NCBI GenBank assembly: GCA_947481755.1
Contig: CANKHS010000042.1
Span: forward strand, 1 to 8,748
Source of the DNA: Actinomycetota bacterium
GTDB lineage: Bacteria; Actinomycetota; Thermoleophilia; Gaiellales; F1-60-MAGs149
Length of the DNA: 8,748 bases
Direction of reading: 5' to 3'
Position 1 is the first letter of the stretch, and each line of letters starts with the position of its first letter. Of this stretch, positions 1-6,961 are shown piece after piece. The notes beneath the pieces were generated by a model. It had not been told where the DNA came from and did no database searches. It saw only the letters and a program-made list of their open reading frames with translations. The translations under genes were made by a program, and so were the position numbers.

Positions 1-83
1 CGCTGGACGGTGTGCAGAGCGAGTTTGGCTTCACGCCCGTTGGCTTTGCGGAGCACGTTGCCTCGCACGGCCTCGAGCTCTGA
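1..83 (+). CDS. C-terminal end of an upstream gene (possibly transketolase)
   Basis: Only the last 26 codons are in the window, read in the frame starting at base 3 and ending at TGA 81-83. The peptide begins LDGVQSEFGFTPVGFAEHVA and ends SHGLEL. An (E/K)xFGFT followed by a short amphipathic helix is how many transketolases end, so a transketolase tail is my best guess, but 26 residues cannot settle it. The frame is preferred over the overlapping reading frame from base 10 because that frame runs into maf and gives a low-complexity Ser/Arg/Leu peptide. The stop lies 19 bp before the maf ATG, on the same strand, so the two could be co-transcribed. The 5' part of the gene is outside the window. 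Confidence 0.55.
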   Translation, partial: LDGVQSEFGFTPVGFAEHVASHGLEL

Positions 84-102
84 TCGACGATACTGGGGCG
101 CA

Positions 103-693
103 ATGCGCCTGATTCTCGCCTCGACCTCGCCACAACGGCGTGCAATTCTGACCTCGCTCGGCGTTGACTTCGTGGTCGTTGCGCCGACCTATGACGAGGT
201 GCCGATCCCTGGCACACCCGAACAGGTCGTCATGGAGCGAGCGCTCGGTAAGGCGCTTTCGGTAGCAGCGCAGACGGAGGAGCGCCCGGTGCTCGGTGTC
301 GATACCGAGGTCGTGATCGACGATGGCGACGTGCTTGGGCAGCCAGCAACCGCCGAAGAGGCCCACGTGATGCTGACCGCGCTCGCTGGGCGCGAACATC
401 GGGTCATATCGGGGATCGCTCTGCTCGGCGAGCAGCAACAGGTGGTCTCTGCGGTGACGACGGTCCGACTGCGTCAACTCGACGACGACGAGATTACCGC
501 CTATGTCGCACAGGGCGAATGGCAGGGCCGGGCCGGGGGATATGCCATTCAAGCATTGGGCGCGGAGCTCGTGGCAGCGGTTGACGGCGACTATTTCAAC
601 GTCGTCGGATTGCCCGTCAGTCGACTTGCTGAATTGCTCACAACAGAGGGCTTTAGCCTTCCCGTTGTGGGAGGGAATCCCAAGGCAACGTAG
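103..693 (+). CDS. maf: Maf family nucleoside triphosphate pyrophosphatase (dTTP/UTP type)
   Basis: A 196-residue protein of normal Maf length. Maf proteins hydrolyse non-canonical or excess nucleoside triphosphates to the monophosphate and pyrophosphate in the cytosol, and are linked to septum and division control. Visible signatures in order are the N-terminal nucleotide loop LASTSPQRRAIL, the catalytic Asp in GVDTEVV, GREHRVISG, and the C-terminal AGGYAIQALGAELV with DGDYFNVVGLPVSRL. The GxYAIQ and YxNVVGLP signatures are those of the YhdE/dTTP-UTP class rather than the YceF m7GTP class. ATG 103 is chosen because MRLILASTSP is where the family begins; in-frame upstream codons give an unrelated sequence. 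TGGGG at 94-98 is a modest ribosome-binding site, and a GATACT box at 88-93 could serve as a -10. The next gene is mreB, a neighbour pairing seen in many bacteria. Confidence 0.95.
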   Translation: MRLILASTSPQRRAILTSLGVDFVVVAPTYDEVPIPGTPEQVVMERALGKALSVAAQTEERPVLGVDTEVVIDDGDVLGQPATAEEAHVMLTALAGREHRVISGIALLGEQQQVVSAVTTVRLRQLDDDEITAYVAQGEWQGRAGGYAIQALGAELVAAVDGDYFNVVGLPVSRLAELLTTEGFSLPVVGGNPKAT

Positions 694-696
694 AAT
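665..696 (+). promoter_or_regulatory. Candidate mreB promoter overlapping the end of maf
   Basis: TAGAAT at 691-696 matches the TATAAT -10 consensus at five of six positions and its first three bases are the maf stop codon. A TTGTGG at 665-670 could be a -35, but the spacer would be 20 bp, longer than the usual 17. Transcription would start near 703 and give a leader of about 55 nt before the ATG at 759. This is pattern matching only; mreB could equally be read through from maf. Confidence 0.35.
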
Positions 697-758
697 CGTG
701 AGTCCATTAGCGGCATTTCGTGTCGCAAGGGGGATCTCTCATCGGTATCAGGAACTGG

Positions 759-1796
759 ATGTTTGGCTTCGGCAGCCGTGACATGGCCGTCGATCTCGGT
801 ACAGCAAACACGCTCGTCTACGTGCGCGGGCGCGGCATTGTGCTGTCCGAACCATCCGTGGTTGCGCTCGATCAGATGACGCGCACCGTCCTGGCCGTCG
901 GCATCGAGGCCAAGCGGATGCTCGGTCGTACGCCTGCATCGATTGTTGCCATTCGCCCCCTCAAGGACGGCGTGATCGCCGACTTTGAGGTGACAGAGGA
1001 GATGCTCCGGCACTTTATTCACAAGGTCCACCAAAATCGTTGGGCCCATCCGCGCGTCGTGGTGTGTGTCCCGTCTGGGGTGACGGGCGTCGAGAAGCGC
1101 GCGGTTGAAGAAGCTGCGCTCTCGGCCGGCGCACGCGTTGCCTATCTGATCGAAGAGCCCATGGCTGCCGCAATCGGCGCCGGACTCCCGGTCTCTGAGC
1201 CTTCGGGCAACATGATCGTTGACATCGGTGGCGGTACGACAGAGGTTGCTGTCATCTCGCTCGGCGGCATCGTCGTCGCGCAATCGATCCGTGTGGGTGG
1301 CGACGAACTCGATGAGGCGATCGTCAAGCACGTCCAGCGCACCCACAAGTTGCTCGTCGGTACGCAGACGGCCGAGCAGGTCAAGATCGAGATCGGGAGC
1401 GCGTATCCGCGCCCCGACGATGACACCCAATGCGAAGTACGTGGCCGTGATCTTGTCACGGGACTCCCGAAGACCGTGATCCTGACGGCCGACGAAGTGC
1501 GGGGCGCACTCGAGGAGCCATTGCTCGAGATCATTGGCGCAATCAAGTCGACACTCGACCAGACGCCACCAGAGCTAGCTGCGGACATCATGGATAAGGG
1601 CATTGTGCTTGCCGGTGGTGGCGCGTTGCTCACCCGCATTGACGAGCGGATTCGCGCAGAGACGCAGATGCCGGTCCAGATCGCCGAATCACCATTGACG
1701 TGTGTTGCCGTTGGCTCAGGCCGCTCGCTCGACGAGTTCGAGGTGCTGCAACGCATGCACATGAATATCCGCGGGCGTCGCGCCCGGCGGCGCTAG
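759..1796 (+). CDS. mreB: Rod shape-determining protein MreB (bacterial actin homologue)
   Basis: A 345-residue actin-fold ATPase that polymerises under the inner membrane and guides lateral wall synthesis by the elongasome. The phosphate 1 loop is VDLGTANTLVYVRG (11-24), phosphate 2 is IVDIGGGTTEVAVISLGG (153-170), and the adenosine motif is GIVLAGGGALLTRID (281-295); IEEPMAAAIGAGLPV (131-145) is also typical. ATG 759 is preferred because MFGFGSRDMAVDLGTANT aligns position for position with the Bacillus MreB N-terminus; an AGGA at 750-753 lies 5 nt upstream. A GTG at 720 would add 13 residues (358 in all) including a hydrophobic LIGIRNW stretch that could bind membrane. The C-terminus ends in a basic RGRRARRR tail. 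No mreC or mreD follows, as argC starts 30 bp downstream. Identity is certain; the start is not. Confidence 0.95.
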   Translation: MFGFGSRDMAVDLGTANTLVYVRGRGIVLSEPSVVALDQMTRTVLAVGIEAKRMLGRTPASIVAIRPLKDGVIADFEVTEEMLRHFIHKVHQNRWAHPRVVVCVPSGVTGVEKRAVEEAALSAGARVAYLIEEPMAAAIGAGLPVSEPSGNMIVDIGGGTTEVAVISLGGIVVAQSIRVGGDELDEAIVKHVQRTHKLLVGTQTAEQVKIEIGSAYPRPDDDTQCEVRGRDLVTGLPKTVILTADEVRGALEEPLLEIIGAIKSTLDQTPPELAADIMDKGIVLAGGGALLTRIDERIRAETQMPVQIAESPLTCVAVGSGRSLDEFEVLQRMHMNIRGRRARRR

Positions 1797-1826
1797 CGGC
1801 CAGCCCCTGCGAGACTTCGGCTGAGC

Positions 1827-2783
1827 ATGACCTACGCAAGCGCACCCACTCCAGCAGCACCTGACACGCGTCCGCTAGCAGCGGGTGTAATTGGCGCGTC
1901 TGGCTACGCGGGCGCAGAGCTGGTGCGACTGTTGTCAGATCACCCGACGCTACGTCCAGCAGTACTTCAGGCGCGATCAGACGGCTTCGACGCGATCGAC
2001 GCGAAGGCAGCCTCTGCGTGTGACGTAGTCTTTCTTGCGCTTCCACACGGCGAGTCACAGGCAATTGGCACCGAACTGCTCGAGCTCGACACGCAGGTTG
2101 TCGACCTCGGCTCCGACTTTCGTGTCGACGGATGGACCTACGGCATGCCCGAGTTGCACCGCGAAAGCATTCGCGTCACACGGGCCGTCGCCAACCCAGG
2201 CTGCTACGCGACCGCTGCAATTCTCGGCCTTGCGCCATTGGTTGCCGCTGGGCTGATCGACGGTGTCGTGCATCTCGACGGCAAGTCTGGCGTCACCGGC
2301 GCTGGCCGCTCGCCGTCGGAGAAGACGCATCTGCCCGAGCTCTACAACGGCATCACGCCCTACTCGGTGACCGGTCATCGCCACCTTGCAGAGATCGAGC
2401 AGGAGCTCTCGTCGATTGCGGGAGCGCCCCTAGCGGCGACGTTCGTGCCACATCTTCTGCCAACGAGCCGCGGTTTGCTCGTGACGGCGCACGTGCGACT
2501 CCTCCAGCCGCTCGACCAAGCCGACCTCGATGATCTCTATCGCGCCCGCTATGACGGCGAACCGTTCGTGCACCTCGGTGGTCATCCTGCGCCACAACGA
2601 CTCGCTGGCACGAACGTCTGCTGGATCAACGCCTGGGTCGACGAGCGCACAGGCTCCGTCTTGGTGGAGTCGGCGTTGGACAACTTGGTCAAGGGTGCTG
2701 CTGGACAGGCGATTCAAAACGCCAACATCATGTTGGGCGTCGAGGAGCAGGCGGGGCTAACGGTGCGGGGCCTGTGGCCGTAG
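1827..2783 (+). CDS. argC: N-acetyl-gamma-glutamyl-phosphate reductase
   Basis: A 318-residue NADPH-dependent reductase that converts N-acetylglutamyl 5-phosphate to N-acetylglutamate 5-semialdehyde, the third step from glutamate towards ornithine. The NADP loop GVIGASGYAGAELVRLLSDHP is at residues 20-40, FLALPHGESQ at 69-78, the nucleophilic Cys126 in ANPGCYATA, the substrate motif GKSGVTGAGR at 152-161, the conserved GHRHLAEIEQ at 183-192, and FVPHLLPTSRGLL at 206-218. The segment between HPTLRP and the ALPHG motif is about 20 residues shorter than in typical 340-350 residue ArgC proteins, so this is a compact form. The ATG at 1827 has only weak ribosome-binding complementarity. It is the first gene of argC-argJ-argB-argD, and its last 10 bp overlap argJ. 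Confidence 0.96.
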   Translation: MTYASAPTPAAPDTRPLAAGVIGASGYAGAELVRLLSDHPTLRPAVLQARSDGFDAIDAKAASACDVVFLALPHGESQAIGTELLELDTQVVDLGSDFRVDGWTYGMPELHRESIRVTRAVANPGCYATAAILGLAPLVAAGLIDGVVHLDGKSGVTGAGRSPSEKTHLPELYNGITPYSVTGHRHLAEIEQELSSIAGAPLAATFVPHLLPTSRGLLVTAHVRLLQPLDQADLDDLYRARYDGEPFVHLGGHPAPQRLAGTNVCWINAWVDERTGSVLVESALDNLVKGAAGQAIQNANIMLGVEEQAGLTVRGLWP

Positions 2784-3961
2784 GAGTGACGTTTCCACGC
2801 GGCTTTACTGCCGCGGGTGTGACGGCTGGCATCAAGGCCTCTGGGCGGCCTGACCTTGCGATCATTTCCGCGAATGAGAGCGTCCCTGCTGCCGCGGTGT
2901 TTACGCGCAGTGCGACGGCCGCGCCCCCGGTGCTTGTCTCGCAAGGCCATATTGCCGGTGGCACGACACGCGCGATCGTGATCTCGAGTGGCAACGCCAA
3001 CGCTGCCACGGGTGAGCCTGGACGGCGCGATGCCGAACGCATGACCACGCTCGTTGCTGCTGGTCTCGGCTGCGCACCGGAACAGATTCTCGTCGCCTCG
3101 ACGGGCGTGATCGGCGTGCCGCTCCCGATGGACATGGTTGAGCAGGGCATCGCATTCGCCTTGGCGGGCCTCCAGGACGATGGTGGTGCCGACGCGGCAG
3201 TCGCGATTACGACGACGGACGCCGCACCCAAGCTCGCTGAGCGCGAAGTGGAGACATCGATCGGGACAATTCGCGTCGGTGGCATCGCAAAGGGTGCCGG
3301 CATGATCCGTCCAGATCTCGGCACGATGATCGCTGTCGTGACGACCGATGCGCCGCTCGATTCGCAACAGACGGAGCAGGCACTGCGTGACGCCGTCGAC
3401 AGCACGTTTAACTGCATTACGGTCGATGGCTGCACCTCGACGTCGGATACCGTGGCGCTGCTCGCCAGCGGTGTGTGCGCGGGTGCCCTGACGGCTGGAG
3501 ATGTGGGCCTGGTTAGCTCGGCGATCCATGCGGTCTGCGAAGACCTTGCGTTGCAGATTGTCCGCGATGGAGAGGGCGCACACCGCATCGCACACTGGAC
3601 GGTGACCGGAGCCAAAAATACGGAAGAGGCTCGCATCGTCGCCTACGCCGTTGCAGAAGCTCAACTCGTGCGCTGCGCTCTCAACGGTGGCGACCCAAAC
3701 TGGGGACGGATCGTGGCGGCCCTGGGTGTGACGGGCTGCTCCGTTCCGGCGGAGCGCATTGCAATCACGCTCGGCGGTCACACGCTTTGTCGCGATGGTA
3801 TGGCGGTCGAGATCGCTGACCTTGCGGCAGTCAACGAGGCCGCGGCCCGCGACACAGTGGAGATTGCGATTGATCTCGGAGTCGGGGATGGCGCTGCGAG
3901 TATCTGGGCCTCAGACCTCTCGAAGCTCTACGTCGAATTGAATGCCGAGTACACAACATGA
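2774..3961 (+). CDS. argJ: Bifunctional glutamate N-acetyltransferase / amino-acid acetyltransferase (ornithine acetyltransferase)
   Basis: A 395-residue protein of full family length. ArgJ moves the acetyl group from N-acetylornithine to glutamate, and bifunctional forms also make N-acetylglutamate from acetyl-CoA. The N-terminal half carries GFTAAGVTAGIKASGRPDLA (11-30), SSGNANAATG (71-80) and STGVIG (109-114). The self-cleavage region KGAGMIRPDLGTM places the nucleophile at Thr184, giving alpha and beta chains. The beta chain carries GCTSTSDTVALLASG (219-233), QIVRDGEGA (261-269), GGDPNWGRI (305-313) and ends SDLSKLYVELNAEYTT. Residue 183, before the cleavage Thr, is Gly where Ala is usual. 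GTG 2774 overlaps the argC stop, with GCGGGG just upstream; GTG 2786 is an alternative 12 bp on. ATGA at 3958-3961 couples it to argB. Confidence 0.96.
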   Translation: MAVGVTFPRGFTAAGVTAGIKASGRPDLAIISANESVPAAAVFTRSATAAPPVLVSQGHIAGGTTRAIVISSGNANAATGEPGRRDAERMTTLVAAGLGCAPEQILVASTGVIGVPLPMDMVEQGIAFALAGLQDDGGADAAVAITTTDAAPKLAEREVETSIGTIRVGGIAKGAGMIRPDLGTMIAVVTTDAPLDSQQTEQALRDAVDSTFNCITVDGCTSTSDTVALLASGVCAGALTAGDVGLVSSAIHAVCEDLALQIVRDGEGAHRIAHWTVTGAKNTEEARIVAYAVAEAQLVRCALNGGDPNWGRIVAALGVTGCSVPAERIAITLGGHTLCRDGMAVEIADLAAVNEAAARDTVEIAIDLGVGDGAASIWASDLSKLYVELNAEYTT

Positions 3962-4635
3962 GTGGCGCACTCGTTGCCAAGCTCGGTGGGAATGCGCTGG
4001 CGCTCCTGCCCGACGCTCTGGCCGCGGCTGATGGGCGGCCGCTCGTGCTCGTGCACGGTGGTGGTGCGCAGATCACGGCTTTGATGGCCCAGCGGGGCAT
4101 TCCCGCCCGCTTTGTCGACGGCCGGCGTTTCACAGATTTGCCAACCCTGGCCTGTGCCCGCGTGGCGCTCGCCGATGTCTCGGACGGGCTTGTTGCTGCC
4201 TTACGTGAGGTTGGGCGCGAGGCGCAGGCATTTCGGCAAGGCGAGCTGCTGCAGTGCACACGTCGCGTCGACCTCGGGCTCGTTGGCGAACCAGCAGCGA
4301 TCGATAGCGAGGCGATTCGCGCAGCGTGGGGGGCAGATCGGATTCCGTTGATTGCGCCGATCGGTCGAGATCTCGATACGCCGCGCCTACTCAACGTCAA
4401 CGCCGACGACGTGGCTGCAGCCATCGCAATTGCAATTGCAGCCGACGAACTGGCATTCCTCTCCGACGTACCGGGCGTCCTGGACGAGGCGGGCGCTGTG
4501 TTGCCGACGATTTCTGCCAGCGCACCACCGACTGTGACCGGTGGAATGTTGCCGAAGCTCGAAGCCTGCGCTGCAGCACTTGCTGGTGGTGTGCGCTGTG
4601 TGCGGATCGGCGCTGGCACGGAGGTGAAGGCATGA
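3958..4635 (+). CDS. argB: Acetylglutamate kinase (short form)
   Basis: An amino-acid kinase-fold enzyme that phosphorylates N-acetylglutamate with ATP, the second step to ornithine. Only 225 residues, against about 258 in E. coli and about 290-300 in arginine-inhibited forms. The phosphate-binding AKLGGNAL has Lys8; VHGGGAQI (32-39) and the substrate Arg57 in GRRFTD follow. NVNADDVAAAIA (146-157) carries the conserved Asn and Asp150, LSDVPGVLDE (168-177) is the kinase motif, and TGGMLPKL (194-201) supplies Lys200. The first motif begins at residue 7, so there is no N-terminal helix of the kind that builds the arginine-regulated hexamer. The C-terminus runs directly from GVRCVRIG to GTEVKA, skipping about 20 family residues. 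The [LysW]-aminoadipate kinase LysZ is a relative, but the argC/argJ/argD context and absence of lysW favour ArgB. It starts at the ATGA shared with argJ and ends at an ATGA shared with argD. Confidence 0.92.
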   Translation: MSGALVAKLGGNALALLPDALAAADGRPLVLVHGGGAQITALMAQRGIPARFVDGRRFTDLPTLACARVALADVSDGLVAALREVGREAQAFRQGELLQCTRRVDLGLVGEPAAIDSEAIRAAWGADRIPLIAPIGRDLDTPRLLNVNADDVAAAIAIAIAADELAFLSDVPGVLDEAGAVLPTISASAPPTVTGGMLPKLEACAAALAGGVRCVRIGAGTEVKA

Positions 4636-5804
4636 GCATCGCAGACCGCGGTACCGAGGCGATGATGTCGAATTACCCACCGCGACCATTGACCATTGTG
4701 CGCGGTGAGGGGTGCTGGTTGTGGGACGACGCCGGCACGCGCTACCTCGACCTCGTTGCGGGCATTGCTGTTGTCACGCTCGGGCATGGTCATCCGGAGC
4801 CAATCGCGGCACTCGCCGCCCAGTCGGCGGTTCTCGATCACGTTTCGAACCTCTACTGGACTGAGCCAGCGATCGCGCTTGCGGAGCGTCTTCATGGTCT
4901 ATCAGGTTTCGAGCAGGCCTTTTTCTGCAACTCAGGCGCCGAGGCGAACGAGGCTGCGATCAAGCTTGCGCGCCGACACGGGACCGAGACCGGGGGCGCC
5001 GACAAACACGAACTTGTCTGTCTCGAAGGTGCCTTTCATGGACGCACTCTCGGCGCGCTCCAAGCGACGTGGGCTCAACCAAAGAAGATTCCCTTCGAGC
5101 CGCTCCCCGCTGGCTTTCGTCATGTTTCCCGCAACGACATCGAGGCATTGCGCGCAGCAGTCGGTCCGCAGACGGCGGGCGTCCTCATCGAGCCGATTCA
5201 GGGCGAGGGCGGCGTGCACGTGATCGATGAGGCGTTCCTTCAAGAGGCACGAACGCTGTGCGACCAACACAACGCGCTGCTGCTCTTTGACGAGGTGCAG
5301 ACCGGTATCGGGCGCACCGGTGCATGGTTCGCGTTTCAACGCACTGGGGTTCGTCCGGATGCAGTGGTGCTCGCCAAGGGCTTGGCCTCGGGCATGCCGA
5401 TCGGTGCGCTGCTCTCGAAGCGGCTTGCGACGGGTTTTCAACCCGGTGATCACGGGACGACGTTCGGGGGCTCACCGCCCATCGCAGCCGCGGCACTCGC
5501 GACAATTGGGGTCGTCGAACGCGACGACTTGATTGGCAACGCAACGCGAATTGGCGACTACCTCGCGACGGCGCTCGGCGCACTTGCGGGAGTTGCGGAT
5601 GTGCGTGGAGCCGGTCTCTTGATCGCAGTCGAGCTCGCCAGCGGTGACGCTGCAGGCGCTGCGGCAGCGCTCCGCGAGCAAGGAGTCATTGTCAACGCTG
5701 TCTCGGAAACCGCTCTGCGACTGTGCCCACCGCTCGTCATCACCCAAGAGCAGGCAGAGCTTGCCGTGGCGGCTTTGGATGTCGTGCTCGCCGCTCGCGG
5801 CTAG
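4632..5804 (+). CDS. argD: Acetylornithine aminotransferase (class III, PLP-dependent)
   Basis: A 390-residue class III aminotransferase making N-acetylornithine from N-acetylglutamate semialdehyde with glutamate as amino donor; such enzymes often also act on succinyl-diaminopimelate in lysine synthesis. Visible elements are YLDLVAGIAVVTLGHGHP (38-55), the cofactor phosphate loop FFCNSGAEANEAAIKLAR (97-114), EGAFHGRTLGALQAT (132-146), EPIQGEGGV (187-195), Asp220 in LLLFDEVQTGIGRTG, the Schiff-base Lys249 in VLAKGLASGMPIGA, and HGTTFGG (274-280). ATG 4632 is chosen because GAGGTGAAGG at 4621-4630 is the strongest ribosome-binding site in the operon and the start overlaps the argB stop; the in-frame ATGs at 4662 and 4665 are less likely. 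It is the last arg gene in the window. Confidence 0.95.
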   Translation: MSIADRGTEAMMSNYPPRPLTIVRGEGCWLWDDAGTRYLDLVAGIAVVTLGHGHPEPIAALAAQSAVLDHVSNLYWTEPAIALAERLHGLSGFEQAFFCNSGAEANEAAIKLARRHGTETGGADKHELVCLEGAFHGRTLGALQATWAQPKKIPFEPLPAGFRHVSRNDIEALRAAVGPQTAGVLIEPIQGEGGVHVIDEAFLQEARTLCDQHNALLLFDEVQTGIGRTGAWFAFQRTGVRPDAVVLAKGLASGMPIGALLSKRLATGFQPGDHGTTFGGSPPIAAAALATIGVVERDDLIGNATRIGDYLATALGALAGVADVRGAGLLIAVELASGDAAGAAAALREQGVIVNAVSETALRLCPPLVITQEQAELAVAALDVVLAARG

Positions 5805-5809
5805 TCCTG

Positions 5810-5838
5810 TTGCGGAGCCCCTCAAGGTCACTCACACT
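5810..5838 (+). promoter_or_regulatory. Weak candidate promoter for the small membrane protein
   Basis: TTGCGG at 5810-5815 is separated by 17 bp from CACACT at 5833-5838, which matches the -10 consensus at only three positions including the important A2 and T6. The ATG at 5845 begins 7 bases after the -10, so the transcript would be leaderless, in line with the lack of a well-placed ribosome-binding site (the only AAGG is 17 bases away). Support comes from spacing alone. Confidence 0.2.
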
Positions 5839-5844
5839 GCTGGT

Positions 5845-6045
5845 ATGAAGCAAATCGTTGACTATCTCGGCACCTTCGGGCTTGGCTATTTTTTCGGGCT
5901 TGGCGCGATGGCGTTGGCACATGGCGTTGTGAATTGGCCGGCCAGCTATCAGGACGCTGCGTTCCTCGCCTTGATTAGTGGTGCCGGTGGTGTCGGTGCG
6001 CGCATCTACAACAAGCGCGTCGTAACGCTCGGCAGCGACGAGTAG
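5845..6045 (+). CDS. Small membrane protein with two predicted transmembrane helices, function unknown
   Basis: A 66-residue protein I do not recognise. Residues about 7-29 (GTFGLGYFFGLGAMALAHGV) form a glycine-rich hydrophobic helix. A short polar loop NWPASYQD follows, then a second hydrophobic helix at about 37-53 (DAAFLALISGAGGVGA) and a basic end RIYNKR before an acidic tail. By the positive-inside rule both ends should face the cytoplasm. Size and topology recall holin-like or small stress membrane proteins, but no family motif is visible and no lysin or phage genes are near. It sits 40 bp after argD and 4 bp before the dioxygenase gene, so it may be co-transcribed with the latter. The hydrophobic pattern, clean start and stop and tight fit between neighbours make it likely to be real. 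Confidence 0.72.
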   Translation: MKQIVDYLGTFGLGYFFGLGAMALAHGVVNWPASYQDAAFLALISGAGGVGARIYNKRVVTLGSDE

Positions 6046-6049
6046 GCCC

Positions 6050-6961
6050 GTGCACCTGCACGGCATCCATCACGTCACTGCGATCACCGCAGACGGCCCT
6101 CGTAACGCCGAGTTCTACGGCGGGGTGCTGGGTCTGCGGCTCGTCAAGAAGACCGTCAACTTCGACGATCCGGGCGCGTACCACCTCTACTACGGCGACG
6201 CCAACGGTTCTCCGGGGACCGCCTTGACGTTCTTTGAGTATCCGGGTGCACGGCTGGGACGAGCGGGCGAGAGCATGGTGACGCGGATCGACTGGAGCGT
6301 GCCGTCGACCGCCGCGCTGGACTGGTGGGAGCGCCACCTGGTTGGAAAGGCGGCGACCGAACGTCATCCGGATTACCTCGACGTCTGGGATCACGAGGGT
6401 CTGGTCACGCGCCTCGTGCCGGTCGATGGCTGTGAGAATCAGGCGCACGCGAACGCGCCACACATTCCCGGCGATGTTGCCATGCGGCGAATGATCGGCG
6501 TCGCGGCCCAGTCGCGCGAGCCAGAGCACAGTGCTTTGGTGCTTGAGTCGCTTGGGTTTCAGCGCGACGGTGGAGAATGGCGCACAGGTGATGGCGTGCG
6601 TTCGGCCGCATACCGCTTGGAGTCCAGCGACGGCGAGGTAGCGACGTCCGGCGCCGGCACAATCCATCACGTTGCCTGGGCGAGCCTGGACGAGGATCAT
6701 CAGGGCTGGTTGGAGCGCGCTGCCGCGGCGGGCGTGCAGGCAACACCAATCGTTGATCGTGACTACTTCCGCTCGATCTATTTTCGCGAACCGTCTGGCG
6801 TCCTGTTCGAGCTCGCGACGGATGGGCCAGGTTTCGCGATCGATGAAGAACCTGACGCGCTCGGTCTCGCACTGCGCCTGCCGCGCCAACACGAGCATCT
6901 GCGCCCACTTTTGGAAGAACGCCTCACGCCGATTCCTGATCCGTGGGCGCCGTACCGATGA
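6050..6961 (+). CDS. Ring-cleaving dioxygenase of the VOC/glyoxalase superfamily (MhqO/LinE-like)
   Basis: A 303-residue protein with two VOC (glyoxalase/extradiol dioxygenase) repeats. The family opens hydroquinone or catechol rings using Fe(II) and O2; known members include LinE and Bacillus MhqO. The first repeat begins HGIHHVTAIT and contains LGLRLVKKTVNFDDPGAYHL (27-46) and GSPGTALTFFEYPG (53-66). The second has GAGTIHHVAWASLDED (201-216), DRDYFRSIYFREPSGVLFEL (236-255), ATDGPGFAIDEEPDALG (256-272). Likely metal ligands are His8, His207 and Glu254, the family His-His-Glu set, all present. GTG 6050 is chosen because the HGIHHVT strand starts right there; the ribosome-binding match (AGTAGG) is poor. 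The actual substrate cannot be read from sequence. Its stop overlaps the next gene as ATGA, implying a functional pair. Confidence 0.92.
   Translation: MHLHGIHHVTAITADGPRNAEFYGGVLGLRLVKKTVNFDDPGAYHLYYGDANGSPGTALTFFEYPGARLGRAGESMVTRIDWSVPSTAALDWWERHLVGKAATERHPDYLDVWDHEGLVTRLVPVDGCENQAHANAPHIPGDVAMRRMIGVAAQSREPEHSALVLESLGFQRDGGEWRTGDGVRSAAYRLESSDGEVATSGAGTIHHVAWASLDEDHQGWLERAAAAGVQATPIVDRDYFRSIYFREPSGVLFELATDGPGFAIDEEPDALGLALRLPRQHEHLRPLLEERLTPIPDPWAPYR

Noticed and set aside
2714..3781. Long minus-strand open frame opposite argJ (355 codons)
   Set aside because: Its peptide is an Arg/His-rich shadow with no motif, and the plus strand has an unmistakable full-length ArgJ. Similar minus-strand frames opposite mreB, argB/argD and the dioxygenase are rejected for the same reason.
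4413..4443. Inverted repeat GGCTGCA/TGCAGCC around a GCAATTGCAATTGC palindrome in argB
   Set aside because: It encodes the Ala-Ile repeat of a conserved buried helix, so codon repetition explains it.
5790..5801. Terminator after argD (GCCG-CTCG-CGGC)
   Set aside because: The stem is only 4 bp, lies inside the last argD codons and has no T-tract.
1827..5804. Lysine (LysW-dependent) instead of arginine pathway for the cluster
   Set aside because: The presence of ArgJ, which acts only on acetylated intermediates, and the absence of lysW or lysX point to arginine synthesis.
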